Source: an uncultured Ideonella sp. (lineage in GTDB: Bacteria > Pseudomonadota > Gammaproteobacteria > Burkholderiales > Burkholderiaceae). From it: 28,937 nt of DNA. The translations under genes and the position numbers were made by a program. The notes under the pieces were generated by a model. It was not told the origin of the DNA and made no database searches. It worked only from the letters and a program-made list of their open reading frames with translations. Position 1 is the stretch's first letter, and the number at the start of each line of letters is the position of its first letter. Positions 8,055 to 17,980 of the stretch are shown here, one piece after another. The stretch lies in contig CAMLGG010000040.1 in NCBI GenBank assembly GCA_946479475.1, positions 1 to 28,937 of the forward strand, given 5' to 3'.

Positions 8055-10520
8055 TCAAGCCTTGCGGCGCAGCCTCAGCCCGGCGGCGGGCAGGCGGTGG
8101 AGCGCGCGGCCTTCGTCGCGCGTGCGGCCCGCCTCATGGAGCTGGCGCAGCTCGGACATCTGCCACAGGCGCGCGGCCACCAGGCGGTTGAGGCTGCCTT
8201 CGGGCAGGCGGCCCTTGCTGTCGGGCTCACCGGCCGCCACCCCCGTCAGCAGCTCGATGGCCTCGTCGACGTCCGAGACGGCATGGATGCGGAAGCGCCC
8301 CTCGGCCGCGGCCAGCACGACATCCTCGCGCAGCATCAGGTGCTCCACGTTGGCTGCGGGGATCACCACGCCTTGGCCGCCCTCCAGGCCGCGCACGCGG
8401 CAAGCGTCGAAGAAGCCCTCGATCTTCTCGTTGACCGAGCCCACCGCCTGCACCTGGCCATGCTGGTTGACCGAACCGGTCACCGCCAGCGACTGCAGGA
8501 TGGGCACGTTGGCCAGTGCCGAAAGCAACGCGCAAAGCTCGGCCAACGACGCGCTGTCGCCCTCGACCGGCCCGTAGGATTGCTCGAACACGAGGCTGGC
8601 CGACAGCGACAGCGGCACCGCCTGCGCGTAGCGTGCGCCGAGGAAGGCCGCCAGGATCATCACGCCCTTGGAGTGGATGGGCTGGCCGAGGGTCGACTCG
8701 CGCTCGATGTCCACGAGGTCGCCCTCGCCCACGCGCGCGGTGGCGGTGATGCGCACCGGCACGCCGAAGCGGAAGGCGCCCGACTCCTGCACCGCCAGGC
8801 CGTTGATCTGGCCGACGTGCAGTCCGCCGGTCGCGATCAGCAGCGTCTCGCGCCTCATGGCCTCGTGCAGGGATTCGCGCGGCCGGTCCGCACGGCGCTC
8901 GCGAGCCGCCTGCGCCGCCAGCACGTCCTCGCGGGCGATCCGGTCGCGGCCCGCGGCGGCCGCCCGGTGGTCTGCCTCGCGCAGGAGGTCCTGCAGCGGC
9001 CGCGTCAGGATCGACAGCCGGCGTGCGTCGTCCGCGTTGCGCGAGGCATGCTCGACCACGCAGGCCACAGCGGCCCTGTCGAGCGGGCGGATCCCCGCGT
9101 CCCGGGCGAGCGCGCCCAGGAGCAGCGCGAAGCCCTGCACGGTCGCGGCGTCGCGCGGGACCTCCTCGCCCACGTCCGCCGCCACCTTGAACAGCTCGTC
9201 GAACTCCGGATCCAGCGCCTGCAGCTCCTCGTAGTGCTCGCGCTCGCCGAAGAGCACGACCTTCACCGACAGCGGGACGGGCCGCGGCTCCAGGGGCAGC
9301 GTGCCCAGCCAGCCCGACAGCTGGGCCATGGACTCGATGCGCACCTCCTGCGCGAGCAGGGCCCGCTTCAGCCCGTCCCAGGCATAGGGCTGCGACAGCA
9401 CCTTCACCGCATCGAGCATCAGGTAGCCGCCGTTGGCGCGCTGCAGGGCGCCGGGCTTGATGAGCATGAAGTGCGTGACCAGCGTGCCCATGTGGGCCAC
9501 CTGGTCGATGCGGCCGGTCAGGTTGGCGACGGTGGGATGGTCGGCAAAGACGATGGGCGCCCGGTCGCCCTCCGCATGGCCGACCAGCAGGTTGACGCGG
9601 TAGCGGTCCAGCGAAAGGCTGGTCGCGAAGCTGATCTTCTCGCCCTCGTCTTCCTCGTCCTCGTCGAGCTGCTGGTGCAGCTGGGAGCCGGTCTTCACGA
9701 CGTCGTCCAGCACCTGGTCGAGGTAGGCCCGGACCACCTCCATCCCCTCGAAGCCCTGCTTGAGCTCCTCGACGAGGTGGCTCGTGGCGCGCAGGATCGC
9801 CTCGCGCGTCGCCACGCTGACCAGCTCGCGCATCTCGCGCCGCAGCTTCGGCAGGCGCTGCAGCATCTGGGCCAGCAGCGAGCGCATCTCATGCATCGCC
9901 GCCGTGACCCGCTTGCGCTCGTCGTCGGGCAAGGCGGCGAAGGCCTCCGGGTCCATCGCCTGGCCGTCCCTCATGGGCGCGAAGGCGATCCCCTCCGGCG
10001 TGTGCTGCAGCAACACGCCCTGGCTGCGGCCGGCGTTGGTCAGCTCGGCCAGGGCGCGCTCCTCCCTGGCCTTGGCGGCCTGCTCGATCGCCCGGATGCG
10101 CGAGCGGTACTCCTCGCCTTCCAGGCCCGCGCCTATGGCCTCGCCGAGCTCGGCCACGAAGCCTTCCATCGCCTGGTGCAGCCGCGCGCCCTGCCCGGCC
10201 GGCAGCCGCAGCACGGCGGGGCAGTTCGGCTCGTCGAAGTTGTGCACGTAGCACCAGTCCTGCGGCGGGGGCCGGCGGGCCGCATCCGCCTCGAGCAGGG
10301 CCCGCACGATGTGGCGCCTGCCACTGCCGGGCTCGCCGAAGACGAAGACGTTGAAGCCCGGCCCGGCGACGTCGAGCGCCAGCCGCAGCGCCTCGACCGC
10401 GCGCGACTGGCCGAAGGGCTGCTCCGCATCGGGCAGCGAGGCCGTGGTCTCGAAGTCGAACACGGCCGGATCGCAGCGGGCGCGCAGCTTGTCCGGCGGG
10501 AGGGCTGGGTGGAGCGCCAT
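8055..10520 (-). CDS. LonC/YcbZ-like Lon-family protease (AAA_32 domain)
   Basis: An 821-residue protein of the Lon S16 family, different in architecture from classical Lon. The N-terminal region resembles the AAA_32/LonB-like domain: FGQSRAVEALRLALDVAGPGFNVFVFGEPGSGRRHIV. The P-loop ends in GRR instead of GK(S/T), as seen in other members of this group, which makes ordinary ATP hydrolysis doubtful. A long coiled-coil insertion covers about residues 160-270 and includes an acidic DEDEEDEGE stretch. The C-terminal Lon proteolytic domain carries the Ser-Lys dyad: Ser656 in GDSASLAEL and Lys699 in GSVNEKIEG, with the 43-residue spacing typical of Lon. ATG 10520 has GGAAG about 9 bases upstream and lies 18 bp after the FtsH-like stop. 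It probably degrades unfolded or stress-damaged proteins. Confidence 0.88.
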   Translation of the reverse strand: MALHPALPPDKLRARCDPAVFDFETTASLPDAEQPFGQSRAVEALRLALDVAGPGFNVFVFGEPGSGRRHIVRALLEADAARRPPPQDWCYVHNFDEPNCPAVLRLPAGQGARLHQAMEGFVAELGEAIGAGLEGEEYRSRIRAIEQAAKAREERALAELTNAGRSQGVLLQHTPEGIAFAPMRDGQAMDPEAFAALPDDERKRVTAAMHEMRSLLAQMLQRLPKLRREMRELVSVATREAILRATSHLVEELKQGFEGMEVVRAYLDQVLDDVVKTGSQLHQQLDEDEEDEGEKISFATSLSLDRYRVNLLVGHAEGDRAPIVFADHPTVANLTGRIDQVAHMGTLVTHFMLIKPGALQRANGGYLMLDAVKVLSQPYAWDGLKRALLAQEVRIESMAQLSGWLGTLPLEPRPVPLSVKVVLFGEREHYEELQALDPEFDELFKVAADVGEEVPRDAATVQGFALLLGALARDAGIRPLDRAAVACVVEHASRNADDARRLSILTRPLQDLLREADHRAAAAGRDRIAREDVLAAQAARERRADRPRESLHEAMRRETLLIATGGLHVGQINGLAVQESGAFRFGVPVRITATARVGEGDLVDIERESTLGQPIHSKGVMILAAFLGARYAQAVPLSLSASLVFEQSYGPVEGDSASLAELCALLSALANVPILQSLAVTGSVNQHGQVQAVGSVNEKIEGFFDACRVRGLEGGQGVVIPAANVEHLMLREDVVLAAAEGRFRIHAVSDVDEAIELLTGVAAGEPDSKGRLPEGSLNRLVAARLWQMSELRQLHEAGRTRDEGRALHRLPAAGLRLRRKA

Positions 10521-10538
10521 GCGCGTGACTTCCGAAGG

Positions 10539-12440
<1,902 letters not shown>

Positions 12441-12451
12441 CGGTGCCAGGC

Positions 12452-12493
12452 AGGCTACTGGCACGCGGTGGCCCGCCGCTTGAGCGGGGTCAA
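12452..12493 (-). promoter_or_regulatory. Crp/Fnr-type box and promoter of the FtsH operon
   Basis: On the minus strand a TTGAC-CCCG-CTCAA box (12493-12480, centre 12486.5) is followed by the -10 candidate TAGCCT (12457-12452). Centre to first -10 base is 29.5 bp, matching class II activation. The predicted start near 12445 leaves only about 5 bases before the ATG. Confidence 0.6.
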
Positions 12494-12505
12494 GCCACGA
12501 GGCGC

Positions 12506-12547
12506 ATGACGGAGATCAAGCCCGCTTCGACCGGCACCTGCGACGCT
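12506..12547 (+). promoter_or_regulatory. Weaker Crp/Fnr-type box and promoter of the acyltransferase/AsnB cassette
   Basis: ATGAC-GGAG-ATCAA (12506-12519, one mismatch to TTG-N8-CAA) is followed by GACGCT (12542-12547), with 29.5 bp from box centre to the first -10 base. The spacing equals that at the clear promoters of this island, but both elements are weak matches, so this is tentative. Confidence 0.35.
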
Positions 12548-12583
12548 ATGGGCAGGGTGAACTGGAGTCGAGGGATGGGCCTG

Positions 12584-13222
12584 ATGAACGACACCATGCC
12601 GGCCACGCTGATCGACGTGCTGAGGCATGACCGTGACCGCCACGAGAACGGGTGGCGCGAGGCCGGCTTCTGGATCATGGCGGTCTACCACTTCGGCAAC
12701 TGGGCCGCGGCCCGGCCCAGCGTGGTGCTGCGCAAGCCGCTGTGGTGGCTGTACCGCCTCGCCCGGCTGCCGCTGCTGCCCTTCGGGGTCCGCCTGTGGG
12801 CCGGGCCGCGCGGGGCGCGCATCGCGCCGGGCCTGGTGCTCATCCACCCCAGCAACGTGATGATCGGCTCGGGTGTCGAGATCGGCGAGGACTGCCTGGT
12901 CTTCCACGACGTGACGATAGGCACCGGCCCGGTCCCTGGCGTGCCGAAGATCGGGCGCCGGGTGGACATCTACGTCGGCGCCCGCGTGCTCGGCGGCATC
13001 ACCATCGGCGACGGCGCGATGATCGGCGCCAACTGCGTGGTGACCCGCGACGTGCCGGCCGGATCCGTGGTGATGGCGGCGCCGTGCAAGGTGCTGCCTC
13101 GCGAGCTGTCCGCCTACGCCCGGGCTGCGGACCGCTGCGCGGCCCCGCCTGAAGCGGCCGCCACGGCCGCGGCGGGCGCTTCTCCCGCCCGCGACCCGAC
13201 TGCGGCACGGGCAGGAGCCTGA
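12584..13222 (+). CDS. Hexapeptide-repeat O-acyltransferase (serine acetyltransferase-like)
   Basis: A 212-residue protein. The first 80 residues are amphipathic and aromatic-rich (GFWIMAVYHFGNWAA, LWWLYRLARLPLLPFGVRLW). A left-handed beta-helix follows, built from hexapeptide repeats: GLVLIHPSNVMIGSGVEIGEDCLVFHDVTIG, PKIGRRVDIYVGARVLGGITIGDGAMIGANCVVTRDVPAG. The His of VFHDVTIG corresponds to the catalytic His of CysE-like enzymes. The length and the atypical N-terminus fit exopolysaccharide or small-molecule acetyltransferases better than true CysE. ATG 12584 is chosen because AGGG lies about 9 bases upstream; ATG 12575, 12548 and 12506 are alternatives. It opens a tight operon (6 bp to the next gene), so it probably acylates an intermediate of the product made by the AsnB, ligase and ACP genes. 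Confidence 0.8.
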   Translation: MNDTMPATLIDVLRHDRDRHENGWREAGFWIMAVYHFGNWAAARPSVVLRKPLWWLYRLARLPLLPFGVRLWAGPRGARIAPGLVLIHPSNVMIGSGVEIGEDCLVFHDVTIGTGPVPGVPKIGRRVDIYVGARVLGGITIGDGAMIGANCVVTRDVPAGSVVMAAPCKVLPRELSAYARAADRCAAPPEAAATAAAGASPARDPTAARAGA

Positions 13223-13228
13223 ACCCGC

Positions 13229-15184
13229 ATGTGCGGCATCGCCGGCATCCTGGCCCTCGAAGGCGGACGGCCTCCCGAGGCATCGGAACTCGCGCGCATG
13301 CTCGCGCCGCTGCACCACCGCGGGCCGGACGACCAGGGCGTCTGGCGTGAAGGGCCAGCAGGCCTGGCCCACGCCCGCCTGTCGATCATCGACCTCGCCG
13401 GCGGCCACCAGCCCATGGCCAGCGCCAGCGGCTGCACCGTCGTGGCCTTCAACGGCGAGATCTTCAACTTCGTCGAGCTGCGCGAGCAGCTGCAGGCGGC
13501 GGGAAGGCGCTTTCGCACGCGATCGGACACCGAGGTCATCCTGCACCTGTACGAGCTGCACGGCGAGGATTTCGTGGCACGGTTGAACGGGCAGTTCGCG
13601 ATCGCGCTGTGGGACGCGCGCCGCCAGCGCCTGTTGCTGGTGCGCGACCGCGCCGGCATCCGGCCGCTGTACTACGCCTGGGCCGGCCGGCGGCTGTGCT
13701 TCGCCTCCGAGATGAAGGCCCTGCTGGCCCTGCCCGGCCTGCCCCGCAGGCTGGACCCGACGGGCCTGGCGCAATCCTTCGCGTACTGGGGCCCGCTGGC
13801 ACCGCAGACCACCTTCGAGGGCATCCAGCAGCTGCCCCCGGGGCACCTGATGGAGGTGAGCGCCGGGCGGCACGAGACGCGCTGCTGGTGGGACTGGGAC
13901 TTCCCGCCCCGGGGCCGGGAGCATGCCGGCAGCGCGGAGGACCTGGCCGAGGAACTGCGCAGTCTGCTGGTCGACGCGGTGGGGCTGCAGCTGCGGGCCG
14001 ACGTGCCCGTGGGCGCCTACCTCAGCGGCGGGCTGGATTCCTCGGTCATCGCCACGCTGGTCCACCGCTGCACCGACACGCCACTGCGCACCTTCTCCAT
14101 CGCCTTCGGCGACCCGGAGTTCGACGAGAGCGCCCACCAGCGCGAGATGACGAACCACCTGGGCACGCCGCACACCGAGCTGCGCTGCTCGCACGCCGAC
14201 ATCGCCGCGGGCTTCCCCAAGGCGGTGTGGCATGCGGAGGCTCCCCTGCTTCGCACCGCGCCGGTTCCCATGATGCTGCTGGCCGGCGCCGTGCGCGAGC
14301 ATGGCGTCAAGGTCGTGCTGACCGGCGAAGGCGCGGACGAGGTGTTCGGTGGCTACGACCTGTTCAAGGAGGCGCGGGTGCGCCGATTCATGGCACGCGC
14401 ACCGCATTCGCGCTGGCGCGGCGCCTTGCTGCGAAGGCTCTATCCCTGGATGCGGAACTCGCCGGCCGCCGGCAGCGCGATGGCCCGGCGCTACTTGGGC
14501 GAGGGCCATCGCCGGCTCGGCGACGCCAGCTTCGGCCACCAGCCGCGCTGGGCTGCGGGTGGCCGCATGGCGCGCTTCTATTCGCCCGGGATGCGCGACG
14601 CGACAGCCGGCTTCGACCCCATCGACGTCGTCGACCGCGCGCTGCCGCCGGCGCATCGTCACTGGTCCGCCCTGGCGTGCGACCAGTACATCGAGGCCCA
14701 CACCCTCATGGCGGGCTACCTGCTCAGCTCGCAGGGCGACCGGATGGCGATGGCGCACTCGGTCGAGGCGCGCTTCCCCTTCCTCGACCATCGGCTGATC
14801 GAGTTCGCCAACCGCCTGCCACCGCGCTACAAGCTCATGGGCCTGACGGAGAAGTACCTGCTCAGGCAGGCGATGAAGGGCTGGCTGCCGGAGTCCATCC
14901 GCCTGCGCAGCAAGCAGCCCTACCGGGCGCCCGACAGCCGCAGCTTCTTCGACGCCGATGGCAGGCTGGACGAGGCCAGTGCGGAGCTGCTCAGCCCGGG
15001 CCGCCTGGCCGAGGCCGGCTGCTTCGATCCCGCCGCCGTGCAGCACCTCGTCGAGAAGTGCCGCACCGGCCGAGCGATCGGCTTCCCGGACAACATGGCC
15101 TTCGTCGGCATCCTTTCGACGATGTGGCTGGACGAGTGCTTCGTCCGTGGTCGCGGCCTGCCGGCCCCGGCCGCCAGCATCTGA
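13229..15184 (+). CDS. asnB: Glutamine-dependent asparagine-synthetase-type amidotransferase
   Basis: A 651-residue protein beginning MCGIAGIL, so Cys2 would become the N-terminal nucleophile of a class II glutaminase. The glutaminase domain (about 1-210) shows HHRGPDDQGVW, LAHARLSIIDLAGGHQPM and FNGEIFNFVELR. The synthetase domain has the pyrophosphatase loop LSGGLDSS (about 265-272), LTGEGADEVFGGYD and SVEARFPFLDHRL. It is about 100 residues longer than E. coli AsnB, like the amidotransferases associated with exosortase/EPS and natural-product loci. AGGAG lies 11 bases before the ATG. Its position between an acyltransferase and an AMP-ligase/ACP pair suggests it amidates, or forms an amide bond on, a pathway intermediate rather than making asparagine. 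No exosortase or PEP-CTERM gene is present in the window. Confidence 0.9.
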   Translation: MCGIAGILALEGGRPPEASELARMLAPLHHRGPDDQGVWREGPAGLAHARLSIIDLAGGHQPMASASGCTVVAFNGEIFNFVELREQLQAAGRRFRTRSDTEVILHLYELHGEDFVARLNGQFAIALWDARRQRLLLVRDRAGIRPLYYAWAGRRLCFASEMKALLALPGLPRRLDPTGLAQSFAYWGPLAPQTTFEGIQQLPPGHLMEVSAGRHETRCWWDWDFPPRGREHAGSAEDLAEELRSLLVDAVGLQLRADVPVGAYLSGGLDSSVIATLVHRCTDTPLRTFSIAFGDPEFDESAHQREMTNHLGTPHTELRCSHADIAAGFPKAVWHAEAPLLRTAPVPMMLLAGAVREHGVKVVLTGEGADEVFGGYDLFKEARVRRFMARAPHSRWRGALLRRLYPWMRNSPAAGSAMARRYLGEGHRRLGDASFGHQPRWAAGGRMARFYSPGMRDATAGFDPIDVVDRALPPAHRHWSALACDQYIEAHTLMAGYLLSSQGDRMAMAHSVEARFPFLDHRLIEFANRLPPRYKLMGLTEKYLLRQAMKGWLPESIRLRSKQPYRAPDSRSFFDADGRLDEASAELLSPGRLAEAGCFDPAAVQHLVEKCRTGRAIGFPDNMAFVGILSTMWLDECFVRGRGLPAPAASI

Positions 15185-15193
15185 GGCCTCGTG

Positions 15194-16681
15194 ATGCTCC
15201 TGCACGGCCTCCTCGAACAGACCGCCATGCGCCTGCCGGACAAGACCGCCCTGGTCGCCGGCGAACGCCGCGCCAGCTACCGCGAGATCGACCGCCTCAG
15301 CGCCAGCCTGGCCGCGTGGCTGCAGGCGCGGGGCGTGCAGCGAGGCGACCGCGTCGCCTGCCATCTCGAGAACGGCATCGACATGGTGGTGGCGATCTAC
15401 GCCGGCCTGCGGTGCGGCGCGGTGGCGATGCCCATCAGCCCTCTCGTTCGCAGCGAGAAGCTCGCCCGCCTGCTGAACGATTCGCGGGCCAGCGCGCTCC
15501 TCAGCGAGCCTTCGCTTCGCAGGGTGTTCGGGCCCGCGCTCGCGGCCAGCCCGAGCGTGCACACCTGCTTCGTAGCCGGCGAGGATCCGCCGCCGGCGGA
15601 CGGCCGTCCGCGCGATCCCGGAACCATCGACGTCGACCTCGCCGCGATCCTCTACACCTCGGGCTCGACCGGCGAACCCAAGGGGGTGATGCTGACCCAC
15701 CTGAACATGGTGTCGGCGGCGAACTCGGTCATCGCCTACCTCGGGCTGCGGCAGGACGACGTCATCGGCTGCGCGCTCCCGCTGGCGTTCAACTACGGCC
15801 TGTACCAGGTGCTGATGGCCGCGCAGGTCGGCGCCACGGTGGTGCTGGAGCGCTCCGTCGCCTTCCCGGTCCAGGTGCTGCAGGCCATGGCCCGCGAAGG
15901 CGTCACCGTGTTCCCCGGCGTGCCCACGCTGTTCGCGCAATGCCTGGCCCTGAAGGACCTGGCCTCGCTGGCGCCGCCGACGCTGCGCCTGCTCACCAGC
16001 GCCGGCTCAGCGCTGCCCGAGCCGCACATCCGGCGGCTGCGCCAGGCGTTCCCTCGGGCCCTGCTTTACTCGATGTACGGCCTGACCGAGTGCAAGCGCG
16101 TCAGCTACCTGCCGCCCGAGCAGCTCGACATCCGGCCCACCAGCGTGGGCAGGGGCATGCCCAACGAGGAAGTGTGGCTGGCCGACGAGCAGGGCCGGCG
16201 CCTGCCGAACGGCAGCACCGGCGAGCTGGTGGTCCGCGGCAGCCACGTGATGCGAGGCTACTGGGGCAAGCCGGTCGAGACCGCCGAGCGCCTGAAGCCC
16301 GGCCCGCTGCCGGGCGAGCTGGTGCTGTACTCCGGCGACATCTTCCGCACCGACGAGGAAGGCTGGCTCTACTTCGTCGGCCGGAAGGACGACGTGATCA
16401 AGAGCCGCGGCGAGAAGGTCAGCCCGCGCGAGGTGGAGAACGTCCTGCACGAGATGGAGGGCATCCACGAGGCCGCCGTCATCGGCGTCGACGACGAGCT
16501 GCTGGGCCAGGCCGTGAAGGCCTTTGTCGTGCTCGAGCCCGGCTTCAAGCACAGCGCGCGGGACGTCATCCGCCATTGCACGAGCCGGCTGGAGAGCTTC
16601 ATGGCGCCCAAGCACGTGGCCTTCGTCGATGCCCTGCCCACCACCGACACCGGCAAGGTGAAGAAGTCGGTCCTTTCGTGA
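15194..16681 (+). CDS. AMP-forming acyl/amino-acid ligase (ANL superfamily)
   Basis: A 495-residue adenylating enzyme. Core motifs are present in order: the phosphate loop YTSGSTGEPKG (about 153-163), YGLTECKR, YSGDIFRTDEEGWLYFVGRKDDVIKSRGEKVSPREVENVL (hinge region), and a C-terminal TDTGKVKKS whose Lys is the likely catalytic residue of the adenylation step. It resembles the exosortase-A-associated acyl-CoA ligase group. ATG 15194 follows GAGG by 7 bases and is preferred over the adjacent GTG 15191. The acyl carrier protein gene starts 22 bp downstream, so the enzyme probably activates a carboxylic acid and loads it on that carrier. The substrate cannot be read from the sequence. Confidence 0.88.
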   Translation: MLLHGLLEQTAMRLPDKTALVAGERRASYREIDRLSASLAAWLQARGVQRGDRVACHLENGIDMVVAIYAGLRCGAVAMPISPLVRSEKLARLLNDSRASALLSEPSLRRVFGPALAASPSVHTCFVAGEDPPPADGRPRDPGTIDVDLAAILYTSGSTGEPKGVMLTHLNMVSAANSVIAYLGLRQDDVIGCALPLAFNYGLYQVLMAAQVGATVVLERSVAFPVQVLQAMAREGVTVFPGVPTLFAQCLALKDLASLAPPTLRLLTSAGSALPEPHIRRLRQAFPRALLYSMYGLTECKRVSYLPPEQLDIRPTSVGRGMPNEEVWLADEQGRRLPNGSTGELVVRGSHVMRGYWGKPVETAERLKPGPLPGELVLYSGDIFRTDEEGWLYFVGRKDDVIKSRGEKVSPREVENVLHEMEGIHEAAVIGVDDELLGQAVKAFVVLEPGFKHSARDVIRHCTSRLESFMAPKHVAFVDALPTTDTGKVKKSVLS

Positions 16682-16703
16682 CCATCCCCGCCAGAGAGAA
16701 CCC

Positions 16704-16964
16704 ATGGACACCCAGACCCAGGACATACGGTCCGCCGTGCGCGACTACATCGAACAGAACTTCCTGATGGGAGGCTCGCTGGCCGTTGCCGACGGCGACT
16801 CCTTCGTCGAGCACCACGTGGTCGACTCCACCGGCTTCCTGGAGCTGGTGGCTTTCATCGAGGAGCGCTGGGGCATCGCGGTCGAGGACGCCGAGATGCT
16901 CCCCGAAAACCTGGACAGCCTCTCCGCGATCGATGCCTATGTGCGCCGCAAGCTCGGTCACTGA
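16704..16964 (+). CDS. Stand-alone acyl/peptidyl carrier protein
   Basis: An 86-residue acidic helical protein with a phosphopantetheine site DSTGFLEL; Ser42 is the expected attachment residue and the surrounding V-V-D-S pattern is canonical. Helix 3 and the C-terminal LPENLDSLSAIDAYVRRKL segment match ACP/PCP folds. AGAGAG lies shortly upstream of ATG 16704. It is sandwiched between the AMP-ligase and the NadE-like gene, and its end overlaps the start of the latter. It most likely carries the substrate activated by the ligase. No phosphopantetheinyl transferase gene is in the window, so a housekeeping one would be needed. Confidence 0.88.
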   Translation: MDTQTQDIRSAVRDYIEQNFLMGGSLAVADGDSFVEHHVVDSTGFLELVAFIEERWGIAVEDAEMLPENLDSLSAIDAYVRRKLGH

Positions 16965-17940
16965 GGCCACCGACTGGCTGGCGCTGGACGTGCCGGCCGA
17001 GGTGGAGCGCATTGCCGCCTGGATGCGCGAGACGGTGGCGCATCGCCTGCACCGGCGCGGCGTCGTCCTCGGCCTTTCGGGCGGCGTCGACAGCTCGGTG
17101 TGCGCGGCGCTGGCGGTGAAGGCGCTCGGCGCGGACAAGGTCTTCGGCCTGCTCATGCCGGAGAAGGATTCCTCCGGCGAAAGCGCGCGCCTGGGCCGGC
17201 TGGTCGCCGAAGGGCTGGGCATCGCGCACGAGCTGTTCGACATCGCCCCGGCCCTCGAAGCGCTGGGCTGCTACCGCCAGCGCGACGACGCCATCCGTGC
17301 CCTCTTCCCGGACTACGGCGAGGGCTGGAAGAGCAAGATCGTGATCGCCGGCCAGGCCAGCCAGCTCCACTACTTCCGCCTGGTCGTGCAGGACCCGTCT
17401 GGCCGGCAGGAACAGGCTCGCCTGCCGGCCCGCCAGTACCTGGCCCTGGTGGCGGCGACGAACCACAAGCAGCGCGTCCGCAAGGCGCTCGAGTACTACC
17501 ACGCCGACCGCCTGCACCACGCCGTCATCGGCACGCCGAACCGGCTCGAGTACGACCAGGGCTTCTTCGTCAAGAACGGCGACGGCGCGGCGGACCTGAA
17601 GCCCATCGCGCACCTGTACAAGACCCAGGTCTACGCCCTCGCGCGGCACCTGGGCCTGCCCGAGGGAGTCTGCAGCTCGGTGCCGACCACCGACACCTAC
17701 AGCCTGCCCCAGGGCCAGGACGAGTTCTACTTCGCCCTGCCGTACGGGCAGATGGACCTGGCGCTGTGGGCCCACGACCACGGCCTGCCCCCTTCGGCCC
17801 TGGCGCAGCGCCTGGGCACCGACCTCCCGGCGGCCGAACGCATCTACGCCGACATCGAGACCAAGCGACGCACGACGAGGTACCTGCACGAGCCTGCCGT
17901 GCTGGTCGAGCCCCGGGGCGCCTGCGCACCCGCGGCTTGA
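16939..17940 (+). CDS. NadE-like ATP-pyrophosphatase/amidating enzyme (divergent NAD synthase family)
   Basis: About 333 residues of the NAD synthase fold: PP-loop LGLSGGVDSS near residue 45, LVAATNHKQRVRKALEYYHADRLHHAVIGTPNRLEYDQGFFVKNGDGAADLKPIAHLYKTQVYALARHLGLPEGV. The glutaminase (nitrilase) domain of bacterial two-domain enzymes is absent. Differences from true NadE: the usual EGQ-T-DE segment is replaced by PTTDTYSLPQGQDEFYFALPYGQMDLALWAH, and a 20-residue insertion (DPSGRQEQARLPARQY) precedes the core helices. It overlaps the ACP gene by about 26 bases; ATG 16933 is an equally possible start and neither has a Shine-Dalgarno. I infer an ATP-dependent amide-forming enzyme of the cassette rather than the housekeeping NAD synthase. 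The stop codon is embedded in the next promoter's regulator box. Confidence 0.8.
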   Translation: MCAASSVTEATDWLALDVPAEVERIAAWMRETVAHRLHRRGVVLGLSGGVDSSVCAALAVKALGADKVFGLLMPEKDSSGESARLGRLVAEGLGIAHELFDIAPALEALGCYRQRDDAIRALFPDYGEGWKSKIVIAGQASQLHYFRLVVQDPSGRQEQARLPARQYLALVAATNHKQRVRKALEYYHADRLHHAVIGTPNRLEYDQGFFVKNGDGAADLKPIAHLYKTQVYALARHLGLPEGVCSSVPTTDTYSLPQGQDEFYFALPYGQMDLALWAHDHGLPPSALAQRLGTDLPAAERIYADIETKRRTTRYLHEPAVLVEPRGACAPAA

Positions 17941-17977
17941 GAAGCCTCAATGGCGCGGCATGCGCCCTCCATAGAGT
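17937..17977 (+). promoter_or_regulatory. Perfect Crp/Fnr-type box overlapping the upstream stop codon, with -10
   Basis: TTGAG-AAGC-CTCAA (17937-17950) is a perfect 5-4-5 palindrome. It contains the TGA stop of the NadE-like gene (17938-17940). TAGAGT (17972-17977) is the -10, 28.5 bp from the box centre to its first base. The predicted start is near 17984, serving the secreted protein at 18047. Confidence 0.65.
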
Positions 17978-17980
17978 GAT

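Noticed and set aside
12455..15940. A 1161-residue minus-strand open frame
   Set aside because: Antisense to the acyltransferase, asnB and ligase genes, which carry clear motifs. It has low-complexity His/Gln/Arg composition and no start signal.
13609..16767. A 1052-residue plus-strand frame overlapping asnB and the ligase gene
   Set aside because: Out-of-frame reading of two genes with full catalytic motifs; rich in Arg, Pro and Gly, with no domain.
12584..17940. A classical exosortase/PEP-CTERM exopolysaccharide locus
   Set aside because: AsnB and the AMP-ligase resemble members of such loci, but there is no exosortase, PEP-CTERM protein, glycosyltransferase or polysaccharide export gene in the window.
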